Origin: Bacteroidota bacterium
GTDB taxonomy: Bacteria; Bacteroidota; Bacteroidia; Bacteroidales; Prolixibacteraceae
Length of the DNA: 11,998 nucleotides
Direction: 5' to 3'
NCBI GenBank assembly: GCA_030695265.1
Contig: JAUYTA010000146.1
Span: forward strand, 1-11,998
The notes under the pieces are model-generated. The model was not told where the DNA came from and did not search any database. It saw only the letters and a program-made list of their open reading frames with translations. Within the stretch, counting starts at the first letter, position 1. Every line of letters starts with the position of its first letter. This document shows positions 6,690 to 11,998 of the stretch, piece by piece. Both the position numbers and the translations under genes were made by a program.

Positions 6690-8213
6690 ATGGCGAAATC
6701 AATCATCAATAAATTAAGCAACCGATTTTTTAATGCGGTTGAAAAGGGTGGAAACGCCCTGCCCCATCCTGCCGCCCTGTTTGGCATATTCGCTCTCATC
6801 ACACTTGCATTTTCTGCAATAGGATATTATTTACAATGGGGAGGTATAAATCCTGCTACCGGCGAAACAATAAGTGCCGTTAACCTTATTTCAAAAGAAG
6901 GCCTTCACCGGATAATCCTTGAAATGGTGAACAACTATACCGGCTTTGCACCTTTGGGAATTGTAATGGTGGCATTGCTGGGAATAGGAGTTGCCGAAAG
7001 CAGCGGTTTAATAAAAGCAGCCATCAATGCCTTGCTGCTGAAAGCCCCAAAAAACTCAGTCACTTTCATGATCGTATTTGCCGGAATCTTATCCAATACC
7101 GCTTCTGATTTGGGTTATATCCTCATCATTCCCATGGCAGGGATAATCTTTCATTCTTTGGGGCGGCATCCAATTGCTGGTATGTCAGCAGCATTTGCAG
7201 GTGTCAGCGGCGGATTCAGCGCCAACTTGTTCATCGGTACAATCGACCCTTTGCTGGCAGGTTTATCTACGGAAGCAGCACGAATAATCGACCCTGAATA
7301 TTATGTGATGCCTACTGCCAATTACTATTTCATGGCAGCCTCGACCTTCGCGATAGCTTTTGCCGGCACCTGGATAACAAAGGCCTGGGTGGAACCGCGG
7401 CTGGGAAAATACACCGGAACCGTTGAACAGGAAGCTATTTCGCAGCTTTTACCCGCCGAAAAGAAAGGACTTAAATGGGTACTGATCACAATGTTAATCT
7501 GGACAATCATATTTGCCGCCGGATTAATACCCGACCACGGATTTTTCAGAGGTGCCGACAATACCGTGCTGCATTCACCGCTGCTGAAAGGTTTTATTGC
7601 AGTTTTATTTATTGTTGCAAGCATTTCGGGTATAATTTACGGATATATTGCCGGTACATTTAAAAAGCACGAAGATGTAATCAATGGCATGAATACAAGC
7701 TTTAAAAGCCTTGTTTCATTCCTGGTTTTGGTATTTTTTGCCGCCCAGTTTGTTGCATGGTTCAAATGGAGCAACCTCGGAATTTTAATAGCAATTAAAG
7801 GAGCAGCATTTCTTCAGAGTACCGAAATGGGTTTGATACCACTTGTACTTCTGTTTGTAGTTTTCTCAGGAATAATCAATATGTTTATGGGAAGCGCTTC
7901 TGCCAAATGGGCCATTATGGGTCCGGTTTTTATTCCAATGTTTATGCTTTTAGGTTATTCGCCCGAACTTTCTCAGGCAGTTTTCAGGATAGGTGACAGT
8001 GTAACCAATGTAATTTCGCCGATGATGAGCTTTTTCGCCCTTATTATTGTCTATTACCAAAAATATGACGACAAATCAGGGATCGGAACATTGATAGCCA
8101 CCATGATGCCGTATTCAATTGCATTCTTTATCGTTTGGACTATATTACTGATTATCTGGATCTGGCTGGGAATTCCACTGGGCCCCGATGCCGGGTTGTA
8201 TTACACAAAATAA
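6690..8213 (+). CDS. AbgT-family inner-membrane transporter
   Basis: This 507-aa polytopic membrane protein belongs to the AbgT family (E. coli AbgT, N. gonorrhoeae MtrF, A. borkumensis YdaH), whose members import p-aminobenzoyl-glutamate or export sulfonamides using an ion gradient. The length is typical. Family segments are clear: hairpin-loop motif SNTASDLGYILIIPMAG at 135-151, SGGFSANLFIGTIDPLLAG at 173-191, then DPEYYVMPTANYYFM near 201-215, the second hairpin motif GSASAKWAIMGPVFIPM at 401-417, and GDSVTNVISPMMSFF at 435-449. About eleven to thirteen hydrophobic segments are visible. The ATG abuts the stop of the nitrilase fusion gene. In E. coli abgT follows the amidohydrolase genes abgA and abgB; here a nitrilase-type amidase takes that place, so a p-aminobenzoyl-glutamate-like or peptide-like amide is a fair guess. 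Direction of transport cannot be told. Confidence 0.93.
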   Translation: MAKSIINKLSNRFFNAVEKGGNALPHPAALFGIFALITLAFSAIGYYLQWGGINPATGETISAVNLISKEGLHRIILEMVNNYTGFAPLGIVMVALLGIGVAESSGLIKAAINALLLKAPKNSVTFMIVFAGILSNTASDLGYILIIPMAGIIFHSLGRHPIAGMSAAFAGVSGGFSANLFIGTIDPLLAGLSTEAARIIDPEYYVMPTANYYFMAASTFAIAFAGTWITKAWVEPRLGKYTGTVEQEAISQLLPAEKKGLKWVLITMLIWTIIFAAGLIPDHGFFRGADNTVLHSPLLKGFIAVLFIVASISGIIYGYIAGTFKKHEDVINGMNTSFKSLVSFLVLVFFAAQFVAWFKWSNLGILIAIKGAAFLQSTEMGLIPLVLLFVVFSGIINMFMGSASAKWAIMGPVFIPMFMLLGYSPELSQAVFRIGDSVTNVISPMMSFFALIIVYYQKYDDKSGIGTLIATMMPYSIAFFIVWTILLIIWIWLGIPLGPDAGLYYTK

Positions 8214-8277
8214 CGGATACGCTCAACAAAACACCTTCATCCGGGTTTTAATTCAAACTCCTGAAAAAAAATCGGGC

Positions 8278-8577
8278 ATGAACCTCCAACAAATCCAAAC
8301 CATTGACGATGTGATTTTGAAATGGACGGGAAAAATTGACGATTATCTGGTTGATTTCAGCATGAAACTGGCACGAAACGGCGCATGGAAATTTGCCAAT
8401 GAATTCAGTCTGGTTCCTGAAAACGAAATAAAAACAGCTCTTACCAACCGTGATCAAAGAGTTGCCGGGAAAGTGAAAGTCATTCTAAAACCCGGCTGGG
8501 TAGCAATCATTGCACTCCGGATTATCCGGATTACCGAACGTGGTTCGGTAACCGAAAAAATCAGAAAACTAAAATAA
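8278..8577 (+). CDS. Small protein of unknown function, 99 aa
   Basis: I do not recognise this protein. The start ATG at 8278 is preferred; the frame is also open to an ATG at 8188 inside the carrier gene, but that would add 30 residues of low-quality sequence overlapping abgT. The N-terminal half looks helical (DDVILKWTGKIDDYLVDFSM). The C-terminal half has a hydrophobic stretch VKVILKPGWVAIIALRII (67-84) and ends in the basic tail KIRKLK. It may lie against the membrane. It follows the carrier by 64 bases and precedes the next small gene by 15 bases, on the same strand, so it is probably the third gene of that operon. Confidence 0.6.
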   Translation: MNLQQIQTIDDVILKWTGKIDDYLVDFSMKLARNGAWKFANEFSLVPENEIKTALTNRDQRVAGKVKVILKPGWVAIIALRIIRITERGSVTEKIRKLK

Positions 8578-8592
8578 TACACTCCTGACTTT

Positions 8593-8862
8593 ATGCAAAA
8601 AACATGGAAATTTAAACTCGGAATAATCCTTCTCATAGTATGTGTTATCGCATTTCTGTCAATTCCTGCCGTTCCGTTTCTAAATCTTGAAAACAGTACA
8701 AAAATCACCCTGTCAACCGTACTTTTTGTGATTGGCGAAATTGCGTTTTGGGTTGGAGGAATTCTACTTGGAAAGGAATTGTTCACCAAATACAAAACCT
8801 ACATGAACCCGAAAAACTGGTTTAAAACTAAATCGGGTGGAATGGATAATACAAGCGTTTAA
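8593..8862 (+). CDS. Two-helix membrane protein resembling transporter-suffix domain proteins, 89 aa
   Basis: This small protein has two hydrophobic helices, residues 8-32 (from LGIILLIVCVIAFL) and 41-60 (from LSTVLFVIGEIAFWVGG), then a basic C-terminus with LLGKELFTKYKTYMNP. The layout (WKF entry, two helices, G-E and LLGKE near the end of helix 2) resembles the small proteins annotated as 'transporter suffix domain-containing', which occur free or fused to carriers. That match is from memory of the pattern and is uncertain. Its position 379 bases after the AbgT stop, in the same run of genes, makes an accessory role for the carrier possible. Confidence 0.6.
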   Translation: MQKTWKFKLGIILLIVCVIAFLSIPAVPFLNLENSTKITLSTVLFVIGEIAFWVGGILLGKELFTKYKTYMNPKNWFKTKSGGMDNTSV

Positions 8863-9024
8863 AAAACCTGTCTTTGACTTTTACTGAATACATTTTTGTA
8901 GATTCTCCTGAAAAGAACTACCAAAATGTAACTTTCCACATACCTGAAAAAGAACAAACCACTGTATTTCAACTCTCCCGCTTTTGTGGCATTTGCTTTG
9001 AAACCGAAGCAAAAAAATGAAACC
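8863..9024. other. 162-bp spacer before the NifX-like gene
   Basis: No gene is seen. Near matches to a -7 box occur at 8889-8896 (TACATTTT) and 8929-8936 (TAACTTTC), neither with a TTG at the proper distance. A small hairpin TTGCTT-AAGCAA (around 8993-9012) followed by seven A lies just before the next ATG. Confidence 0.35.
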
Positions 9025-9417
9025 ATGAAAGTAATTATACCTGTAATCGACAACCAAAGCGGGAGAAACGATATTGCTTCCGGATTTCACAATGCGGAAT
9101 ATGTTTGCATTTACGATTGCGCAAAAACTACCTGCGAATGGGTTCGAACAAAGGACATCAGCAACAATTCAGGAATTTTTGGACAGGAACTTTTAAGCCA
9201 AAACATTACCACTGTAATTAGCCATTCCATGCCGTTAATGGCTTTGGGCGTATTTACCGATTACGGTTTGAAAGTCCTGAAATCCTCGGGAACCAATTTG
9301 CAATACAACATCGAATTGTTTCAAAAAAATCAGCTTGAAGCAATTACAGCACAAACAACGCTTGTGATGTCGGCGTGCAGCGGCTCCTGTAAATCATGTA
9401 AAACTACTTGTAACTAA
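9025..9417 (+). CDS. NifX/NifB-type dinitrogenase iron-molybdenum cofactor-binding domain protein with four-cysteine tail
   Basis: The 130-aa product has the fold signature of the NifX/NafY/NifB C-terminal domain family (PF02579-type), which binds iron-sulfur or molybdenum cofactor precursors: MKVIIPVIDN at the start, GRNDIASGFHNAEYVCIYD (13-31), then a middle region ISNNSGIFGQELLSQNITTVISHSMPLMAL where glycine- and helix-rich loops occur in the family. The C-terminus ends with cysteines C118, C122, C125 and C129 (pattern CxxxCxxCxxxC), which could hold a metal or an iron-sulfur cluster. ATG 9025 is chosen because the family begins at this MKV; the frame also runs up to 8986. No nitrogenase genes are near, so a role in nitrogen fixation is not implied; many anaerobes carry such stand-alone proteins. 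The next gene begins 12 bases after the stop. Confidence 0.82.
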   Translation: MKVIIPVIDNQSGRNDIASGFHNAEYVCIYDCAKTTCEWVRTKDISNNSGIFGQELLSQNITTVISHSMPLMALGVFTDYGLKVLKSSGTNLQYNIELFQKNQLEAITAQTTLVMSACSGSCKSCKTTCN

Positions 9418-9429
9418 AAAAATCCAACT

Positions 9430-9729
9430 ATGGAAGTCAGGAATTTAGAAAAAGTGCGCTCAATTATAAAAGATGCGACCGGATTGGATGTTTCGTATGC
9501 TTATGACGATCTGGTTTTCCCTGATCACACGGCATTCATTGTTCAGTTTAACGACGAAAACGCGAAGAACTTTTTTTGCTATTTTCAGGAGGAATGCAAA
9601 ACCAAAGAACGAAACAAAATACTGGACAGCCTTTCAAATGCTTGCTCCAAAGAAAAATGCAGTATTACTTCAAAAGGATCGTTCAGACTGGAGCAAAAAG
9701 GCGACGAAGTGGATATTATTTTATTTTAA
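9430..9729 (+). CDS. Small cysteine-containing partner of the NifX-like protein, 99 aa, unknown function
   Basis: I do not recognise a family. The protein is soluble, with alternating predicted helix and strand (EKVRSIIKDATGLDVSYAYDDLVF, then TAFIVQFNDENAKNFF) and ends with the strand-like GDEVDIILF. Cysteines at 50, 56, 71 and 76 lie in its second half (CYFQEEC and CSKEKC). It starts 12 bases after the NifX-like gene and ends at a strong hairpin terminator, so the two form a compact operon. An overlapping frame (9473-9763) is a shadow: it runs through the terminator and has no plausible protein sequence. Confidence 0.68.
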   Translation: MEVRNLEKVRSIIKDATGLDVSYAYDDLVFPDHTAFIVQFNDENAKNFFCYFQEECKTKERNKILDSLSNACSKEKCSITSKGSFRLEQKGDEVDIILF

Positions 9730-9799
9730 ACCACATAGGCACATAGTTCACATAGAAAAATAATAACTATGTTTTCTATGTGCCTATGTGGTTATTTTT
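9729..9799 (+). terminator. Strong hairpin (CACATAG palindrome) acting as terminator, possibly REP-like
   Basis: A perfect 18-bp inverted repeat pairs 9729-9746 with 9776-9793 and begins at the last base of the preceding stop codon. Inside it, after a TTC/TTT internal loop, ACATAG (9750-9755) pairs with CTATGT (9767-9772) around an A-rich loop. The right arm is followed by ATTTTT. The left arm holds three direct copies of CACATAG (9732, 9740, 9749). The size and inner repeats exceed what a terminator needs, so this may be a copy of a dispersed palindromic element used as terminator. Confidence 0.82.
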
Positions 9800-9947
9800 C
9801 ATTCGAAAATATCGTTATTAATTTGTTGATTATTTGAGCGTTCGGATGGAACTCACACGCCAGAAAGCATCCACTTTGAACATTAATTTTCATTCTCTTT
9901 TTGCGCCACCACCTTTAAAATATTTCCAGCGGCATGTTCGTTTCATT
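9796..9947. repeat. Dispersed repeat copy 2, non-coding region after the NifX-like operon
   Basis: This is the second copy of the repeat found at 4767-4938, in the same orientation; 9850-9947 matches the other core at 97/98 bases and 9796-9820 matches exactly. In place of the long palindrome of copy 1 it has a short loop: GTTC at 9839-9842 and GAAC at 9848-9851 around GGATG. A 28-base block beginning TTTCATTCGAAAATAT at 9797-9824 recurs at 9941-9968 with 25/28 identity, 144 bases away, so this copy is flanked by direct repeats, as if one unit of a tandem array plus the start of the next. The same two tiny minus-strand frames are present (9946-9890; 9893-9792), with one amino-acid change in the first. 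Confidence 0.93.
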
Positions 9948-9968
9948 CGAAAATATGTGTATTAATTT
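9941..9968. repeat. Third occurrence of the repeat's left-end block
   Basis: TTTCATTCGAAAATAT followed by GTGTATTAATTT repeats the block at 9797-9824 (CGTTATTAATTT in the same place). It marks the right edge of repeat copy 2 and overlaps it by 7 bases. Copy 1 lacks this block at its right edge. Confidence 0.8.
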
Positions 9969-10407
9969 CAACTTTTTATAATTTGTTTTTTATTGCTGCA
10001 TGGAAATCGCCATCCGCCAACTGGTAGACTCTCCTGTGTCCAGACAAATCTGGATGGCTCGTTTCAATTAATTATTTAAATTAGGTAATAAGGTTGTGTT
10101 TGTATGGTTACTATTTCTACTAAGGTCAAATTTTCAAAATAAGGTTTCAAAAAATTTAATCGATTGATTGTCTGTAATCAACAATTTCCGCAATTAATTT
10201 GTTAGTAAATTTTACTGCTTTTGACAGATCGTCAAACCATGCAGAAAAAACCAAAACTTTCTTCTCAACCTTTTTTGCATTTCATCGGGGCAAACAGAAT
10301 CCTTGCCTTGGTTGAGTTTATTGTCTTTTTGTGACAGTCAGTTCAACGTCAATCAAAGGTTCTTACCCTGAAATTAGTATTAGAAATAACCATTAAACAT
10401 TCTTATT
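9969..10407. other. AT-rich 439-bp non-coding stretch with one 63-bp stem-loop
   Basis: No gene of convincing quality is seen on either strand. The notable element is at 10003-10065: GAAA-TC-GCCATCC (10003-10015) pairs with GGATGGC-TCG-TTTC (10052-10065). An alternative tight hairpin TCCAGA-caaa-TCTGGA (10039-10054) uses part of the same right arm. This patch is richer in G+C than its surroundings. Further right lie only short inverted repeats (for example TTGATT 10164-10169 with AATCAA 10176-10181) and no clear TAnnTTTG box for the gene at 10408. Confidence 0.5.
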
Positions 10408-10872
10408 ATGGCAACTTTTGAAAAAACAGTAATTACCGTTGGAGCTGAAATCAATGCTCCGGTTGAAAAAGTATGGGAATTTTGGACAGATCCAAAGCAC
10501 ATTGTCCATTGGAACAATGCATCCGACGACTGGCACACGCCAAAAGCGGAAAACGATTTGCGCGTTGGAGGAAAATTTCTGTCGCGCATGGAAGCCAGAG
10601 ATGGCAGCATGGGTTTCGACTTTGTTGGAGAATACGCCAAAGTTGAGCCTCTCCGGCAAATTGAATACACCCTGGAAGATGACAGAAGGGTACAGATTTC
10701 TTTTACTTCGGAAGGCGACAAAACAAGGGTCACAGAAACCTTTGAAGCGGAACAGGAGAACTCCATGGAATTACAGCAGTCTGGCTGGCAATCGATCGTA
10801 AACAATTTCAAACGGTATGTGGAAACTTCAGGAAAAATGGAAACGCTGCACTTTGAAATAAAAAGTGAATAA
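10408..10872 (+). CDS. SRPBCC (AHSA1-type START/Bet v1-like) domain protein
   Basis: The 154-aa product is a single-domain helix-grip protein of the AHSA1-like SRPBCC superfamily, which binds hydrophobic ligands or acts as a chaperone-like cofactor; the ligand here is unknown. Family features in order: TVGAEINAPVEKVWEFWTDPKHIVHWN (10-36), with the W-x-x-W/D-P start of the domain, the loop RVGGKFLSRMEARDG (52-66), VGEYAKVEPLRQIEYTLEDDRRV with the typical E-x-PxRxIEY pattern, TRVTETFEAEQ (106-116 region), and the C-terminal amphipathic helix QQSGWQSIVNNFKRYVE. Length matches the family. A VOC-family gene follows after 51 bases on the same strand; SRPBCC and VOC genes are common neighbours, so co-transcription is likely. 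Confidence 0.9.
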   Translation: MATFEKTVITVGAEINAPVEKVWEFWTDPKHIVHWNNASDDWHTPKAENDLRVGGKFLSRMEARDGSMGFDFVGEYAKVEPLRQIEYTLEDDRRVQISFTSEGDKTRVTETFEAEQENSMELQQSGWQSIVNNFKRYVETSGKMETLHFEIKSE

Positions 10873-10923
10873 ACTAAAAGCAATTTGTGAAGAATAATTT
10901 ACAAAAACTTTAAACACAAGATT

Positions 10924-11370
10924 ATGGCAACTGTAAGCACTTATCTTAATTTCACCAACAACACCGAAGAAGCATTTAATTTTTACAAGTCGGTTTTCGG
11001 AACTGAGTTTGAAGGCGCTGGCATCATGCGTTTCAAGGATATTCCACCTTCAGACGATAATCCGTGCCAACCGGGATCTGAGGAAGAGAATATGGTCATG
11101 CACGTTTCATTGCCCATTCTTGGCGGCCACGTTTTAATGGGAACCGATGCGCCCGAATCGATGGGTTTCAAGGTAAATATGGGCAACAATGTGTATATCA
11201 ATCTTCAACCCGACACCCGGGAAGAAACCAAACGACTGTTCGATTCCCTTTCGGCAGGAGGAACAGTGGAAATGGAACTTCAGGATATGTTTTGGGGCGA
11301 TTACTACGGAAGTTGCAAAGACAAATACGGTGTACAATGGATGTTTAACTGTGCCGAAAAAAGCAGTTAG
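10924..11370 (+). CDS. VOC-superfamily protein, PhnB-like (glyoxalase/bleomycin-resistance fold)
   Basis: The 148-aa product is a PhnB-like vicinal oxygen chelate protein. Visible family segments: VSTYLNFTNNTEEAFNFYKSVFGTEF (4-29, the first beta-alpha-beta unit), ENMVMHVSLPILGGHVLMGTDAP (second unit), VYINLQPDTREETKRLFDSLSAGG (third unit) and the closing signature MFWGDYYGSCKDKYGVQWMFN. Members of this subgroup are mostly of unknown substrate, and many lack the metal ligands of true glyoxalases, so no reaction is assigned. It shares its MAT start and strand with the SRPBCC gene 51 bases upstream. It is convergent with the galactosidase gene on the other strand. Confidence 0.92.
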   Translation: MATVSTYLNFTNNTEEAFNFYKSVFGTEFEGAGIMRFKDIPPSDDNPCQPGSEEENMVMHVSLPILGGHVLMGTDAPESMGFKVNMGNNVYINLQPDTREETKRLFDSLSAGGTVEMELQDMFWGDYYGSCKDKYGVQWMFNCAEKSS

Positions 11371-11387
11371 ACCAGTTTGGCGATGAA

Positions 11388-11426
11388 TTTAGTCAGGGCT
11401 TCACTTTGAGTGAAACCCTGACTAAA
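11388..11426. terminator. Hairpin between convergent genes, probable bidirectional terminator
   Basis: Arms 11388-11405 and 11409-11426 form an 18-position stem (TTTAGTCAGGG-c-TTCACT with AGTGAA-a-CCCTGACTAAA) with one C/A mismatch and a three-base loop. It lies 17 bases after the VOC stop and 7 bases past the galactosidase stop on the other strand. Neither strand has a strong U-run after the stem (the plus strand continues with A), so termination is likely from position and stem strength but not certain. Confidence 0.6.
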
Positions 11427-11433
11427 AAATCAT

Positions 11434-11998
11434 CTATTTCGCTTTCCAGACCAGCACATCAGCTGTTTTCATCGCTTTGTTTCCGATCATGATTTCGGCG
11501 TTGGCCGGAAGGTTCATTTCGTAAACCTTGTCGGAATAATTCACGGCAATTCCAAATCCATCGCGGTATTCGACCATCACGCCTTCCGGATAATTTTCAA
11601 CCGGAATGCCTTGCTGCTTGTACAATTTGGTCAAAACCTGTTTTTCCAGATCGCCCGATTTTGAATCGACCCCGATGTAGGTAACCGTTCCTTTGCCCAG
11701 TTTTCGCGATACGATGGCAGAAGTTCCGGCGTAAAAATCACCTTCGAAAGTCGCCCAGGTTTCGGTTCCTGTGTTCGGTTTCAGCAAATCGCCCCAGCTT
11801 GTCCATGCATATTCCTGACTGTTGAACCTGATTTTATCAGGAGAATGCGGCATCAGCAAATCATACGATTCAATTTCGGCACCAATCAGTTTCCAGATGG
11901 GCTGCGCAAATTTGGCTTCCCACAAATGCCCGTTTTTATCCTGAAGTCCGGTGCGGGTGGTCATTACCAAATTTCCCCCATTTTCGGCATAACGGGTC
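11434..11998 (-). CDS. GH42 beta-galactosidase, C-terminal part; start outside window
   Basis: The frame is open to the right edge, reading TRYAENGGNLVMTTRTG there, so the 187 residues seen are the C-terminus of a longer enzyme (GH42 proteins are usually about 650-700 aa). The visible start is the end of the glutamine-amidotransferase-like trimerisation domain of GH42 beta-galactosidases (GGNLVMTTRTGLQDKNGHLWEA, then PIWKLIGAEIESYD, and later WGDLLKP, ATFEGDFYAGTSAIVSRKLGKGTVTYIGVDS). It is followed by the small beta-sandwich domain (EGVMVEYRDGFGIAVNYSDKVYEMNLP) ending at ADVLVWKAK. The catalytic TIM barrel is not in the window, so activity cannot be judged. Such enzymes release terminal galactose from oligosaccharides and fit a polysaccharide-degrading Bacteroidota lifestyle. 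Confidence 0.9.
   Translation of the reverse strand, partial: TRYAENGGNLVMTTRTGLQDKNGHLWEAKFAQPIWKLIGAEIESYDLLMPHSPDKIRFNSQEYAWTSWGDLLKPNTGTETWATFEGDFYAGTSAIVSRKLGKGTVTYIGVDSKSGDLEKQVLTKLYKQQGIPVENYPEGVMVEYRDGFGIAVNYSDKVYEMNLPANAEIMIGNKAMKTADVLVWKAK

Noticed and set aside
9473..9763. A 96-codon plus-strand frame overlapping the NifX partner gene
   Set aside because: It is out of frame with a better gene, rich in unlikely residues and runs into the hairpin terminator.
9796..9968. CRISPR array or integron attC array as explanation for the repeated block
   Set aside because: The units are 144 bases apart with only one full unit, there are no short regular spacers, no attC core sites and no cas or integrase genes.
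10010..10060. Resemblance of AACTGGTAGACT to a tRNA D-arm, suggesting a tRNA or tRNA remnant
   Set aside because: No acceptor stem, anticodon arm or TTCGA-type T-loop can be placed around it.
10239..10334. A 31-codon frame beginning MQKKPKLSSQPF in the gap before the SRPBCC gene
   Set aside because: It is short, has no family resemblance and no start signals; chance in AT-rich DNA is enough to explain it.
10434..10801. Long frames on both strands within the SRPBCC gene
   Set aside because: They are shadows of a well-conserved protein in the main frame.

Overview
The window looks like a chromosomal segment of a Bacteroidota bacterium, plausibly of the Marinilabiliales/Prolixibacteraceae type. 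The evidence is indirect. One clear -7 promoter box of the Bacteroidota type (TATCTTTG at 5081-5088) is present, Shine-Dalgarno sequences are absent before the starts, coding DNA has moderate G+C with AT-rich spacers, and the protein families fit (MqsA/Panacea antitoxin beginning MKSPYTGKEM, GNAT-nitrilase fusion, AbgT carrier, GH42 beta-galactosidase). The genus assignment is inference.

Left part (1-3429, + strand): the 3' part of a KAP-family P-loop NTPase, then a two-gene toxin-antitoxin module (MqsR-like toxin; MqsA-type antitoxin carrying a Panacea/DUF4065 domain), closed by an intrinsic terminator. This looks like an accessory or defence-type segment. The NTPase becomes much more AT-rich after its conserved core.

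Middle part (3454-8862): homoserine dehydrogenase (hom) on the minus strand, convergent with the TA module. After a 368-bp gap comes a + strand cluster: a GNAT acetyltransferase/nitrilase fusion protein, an AbgT-family carrier whose ATG directly abuts the upstream stop codon, a 99-aa protein of unknown function and an 89-aa two-helix membrane protein. A reasonable reading is uptake or export of an amide or acyl-amino acid by the carrier, paired with its hydrolysis or acetylation.

Right part (9025-11998): a NifX/NifB-type cofactor-binding protein with a four-cysteine tail and a small partner gene, ended by a strong hairpin terminator; a 678-bp gap holding repeats; an AHSA1-type SRPBCC protein with a PhnB-like VOC protein; and, on the minus strand, the C-terminal part of a GH42 beta-galactosidase running off the window.

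The most unusual signal is non-coding. A repeat of about 150-170 bp with a 98-bp core (97/98 identical) lies once directly in front of hom and once about 5 kb away after the NifX-like pair, in the same orientation. Its two copies keep the arms of a small hairpin but differ in its loop, one end of the repeat contains the hom start codon, and the second copy is flanked by a 28-bp direct repeat. I see no convincing new multi-gene system. The repeat, the KAP/TA neighbourhood and the nitrilase-AbgT pair are the best leads.
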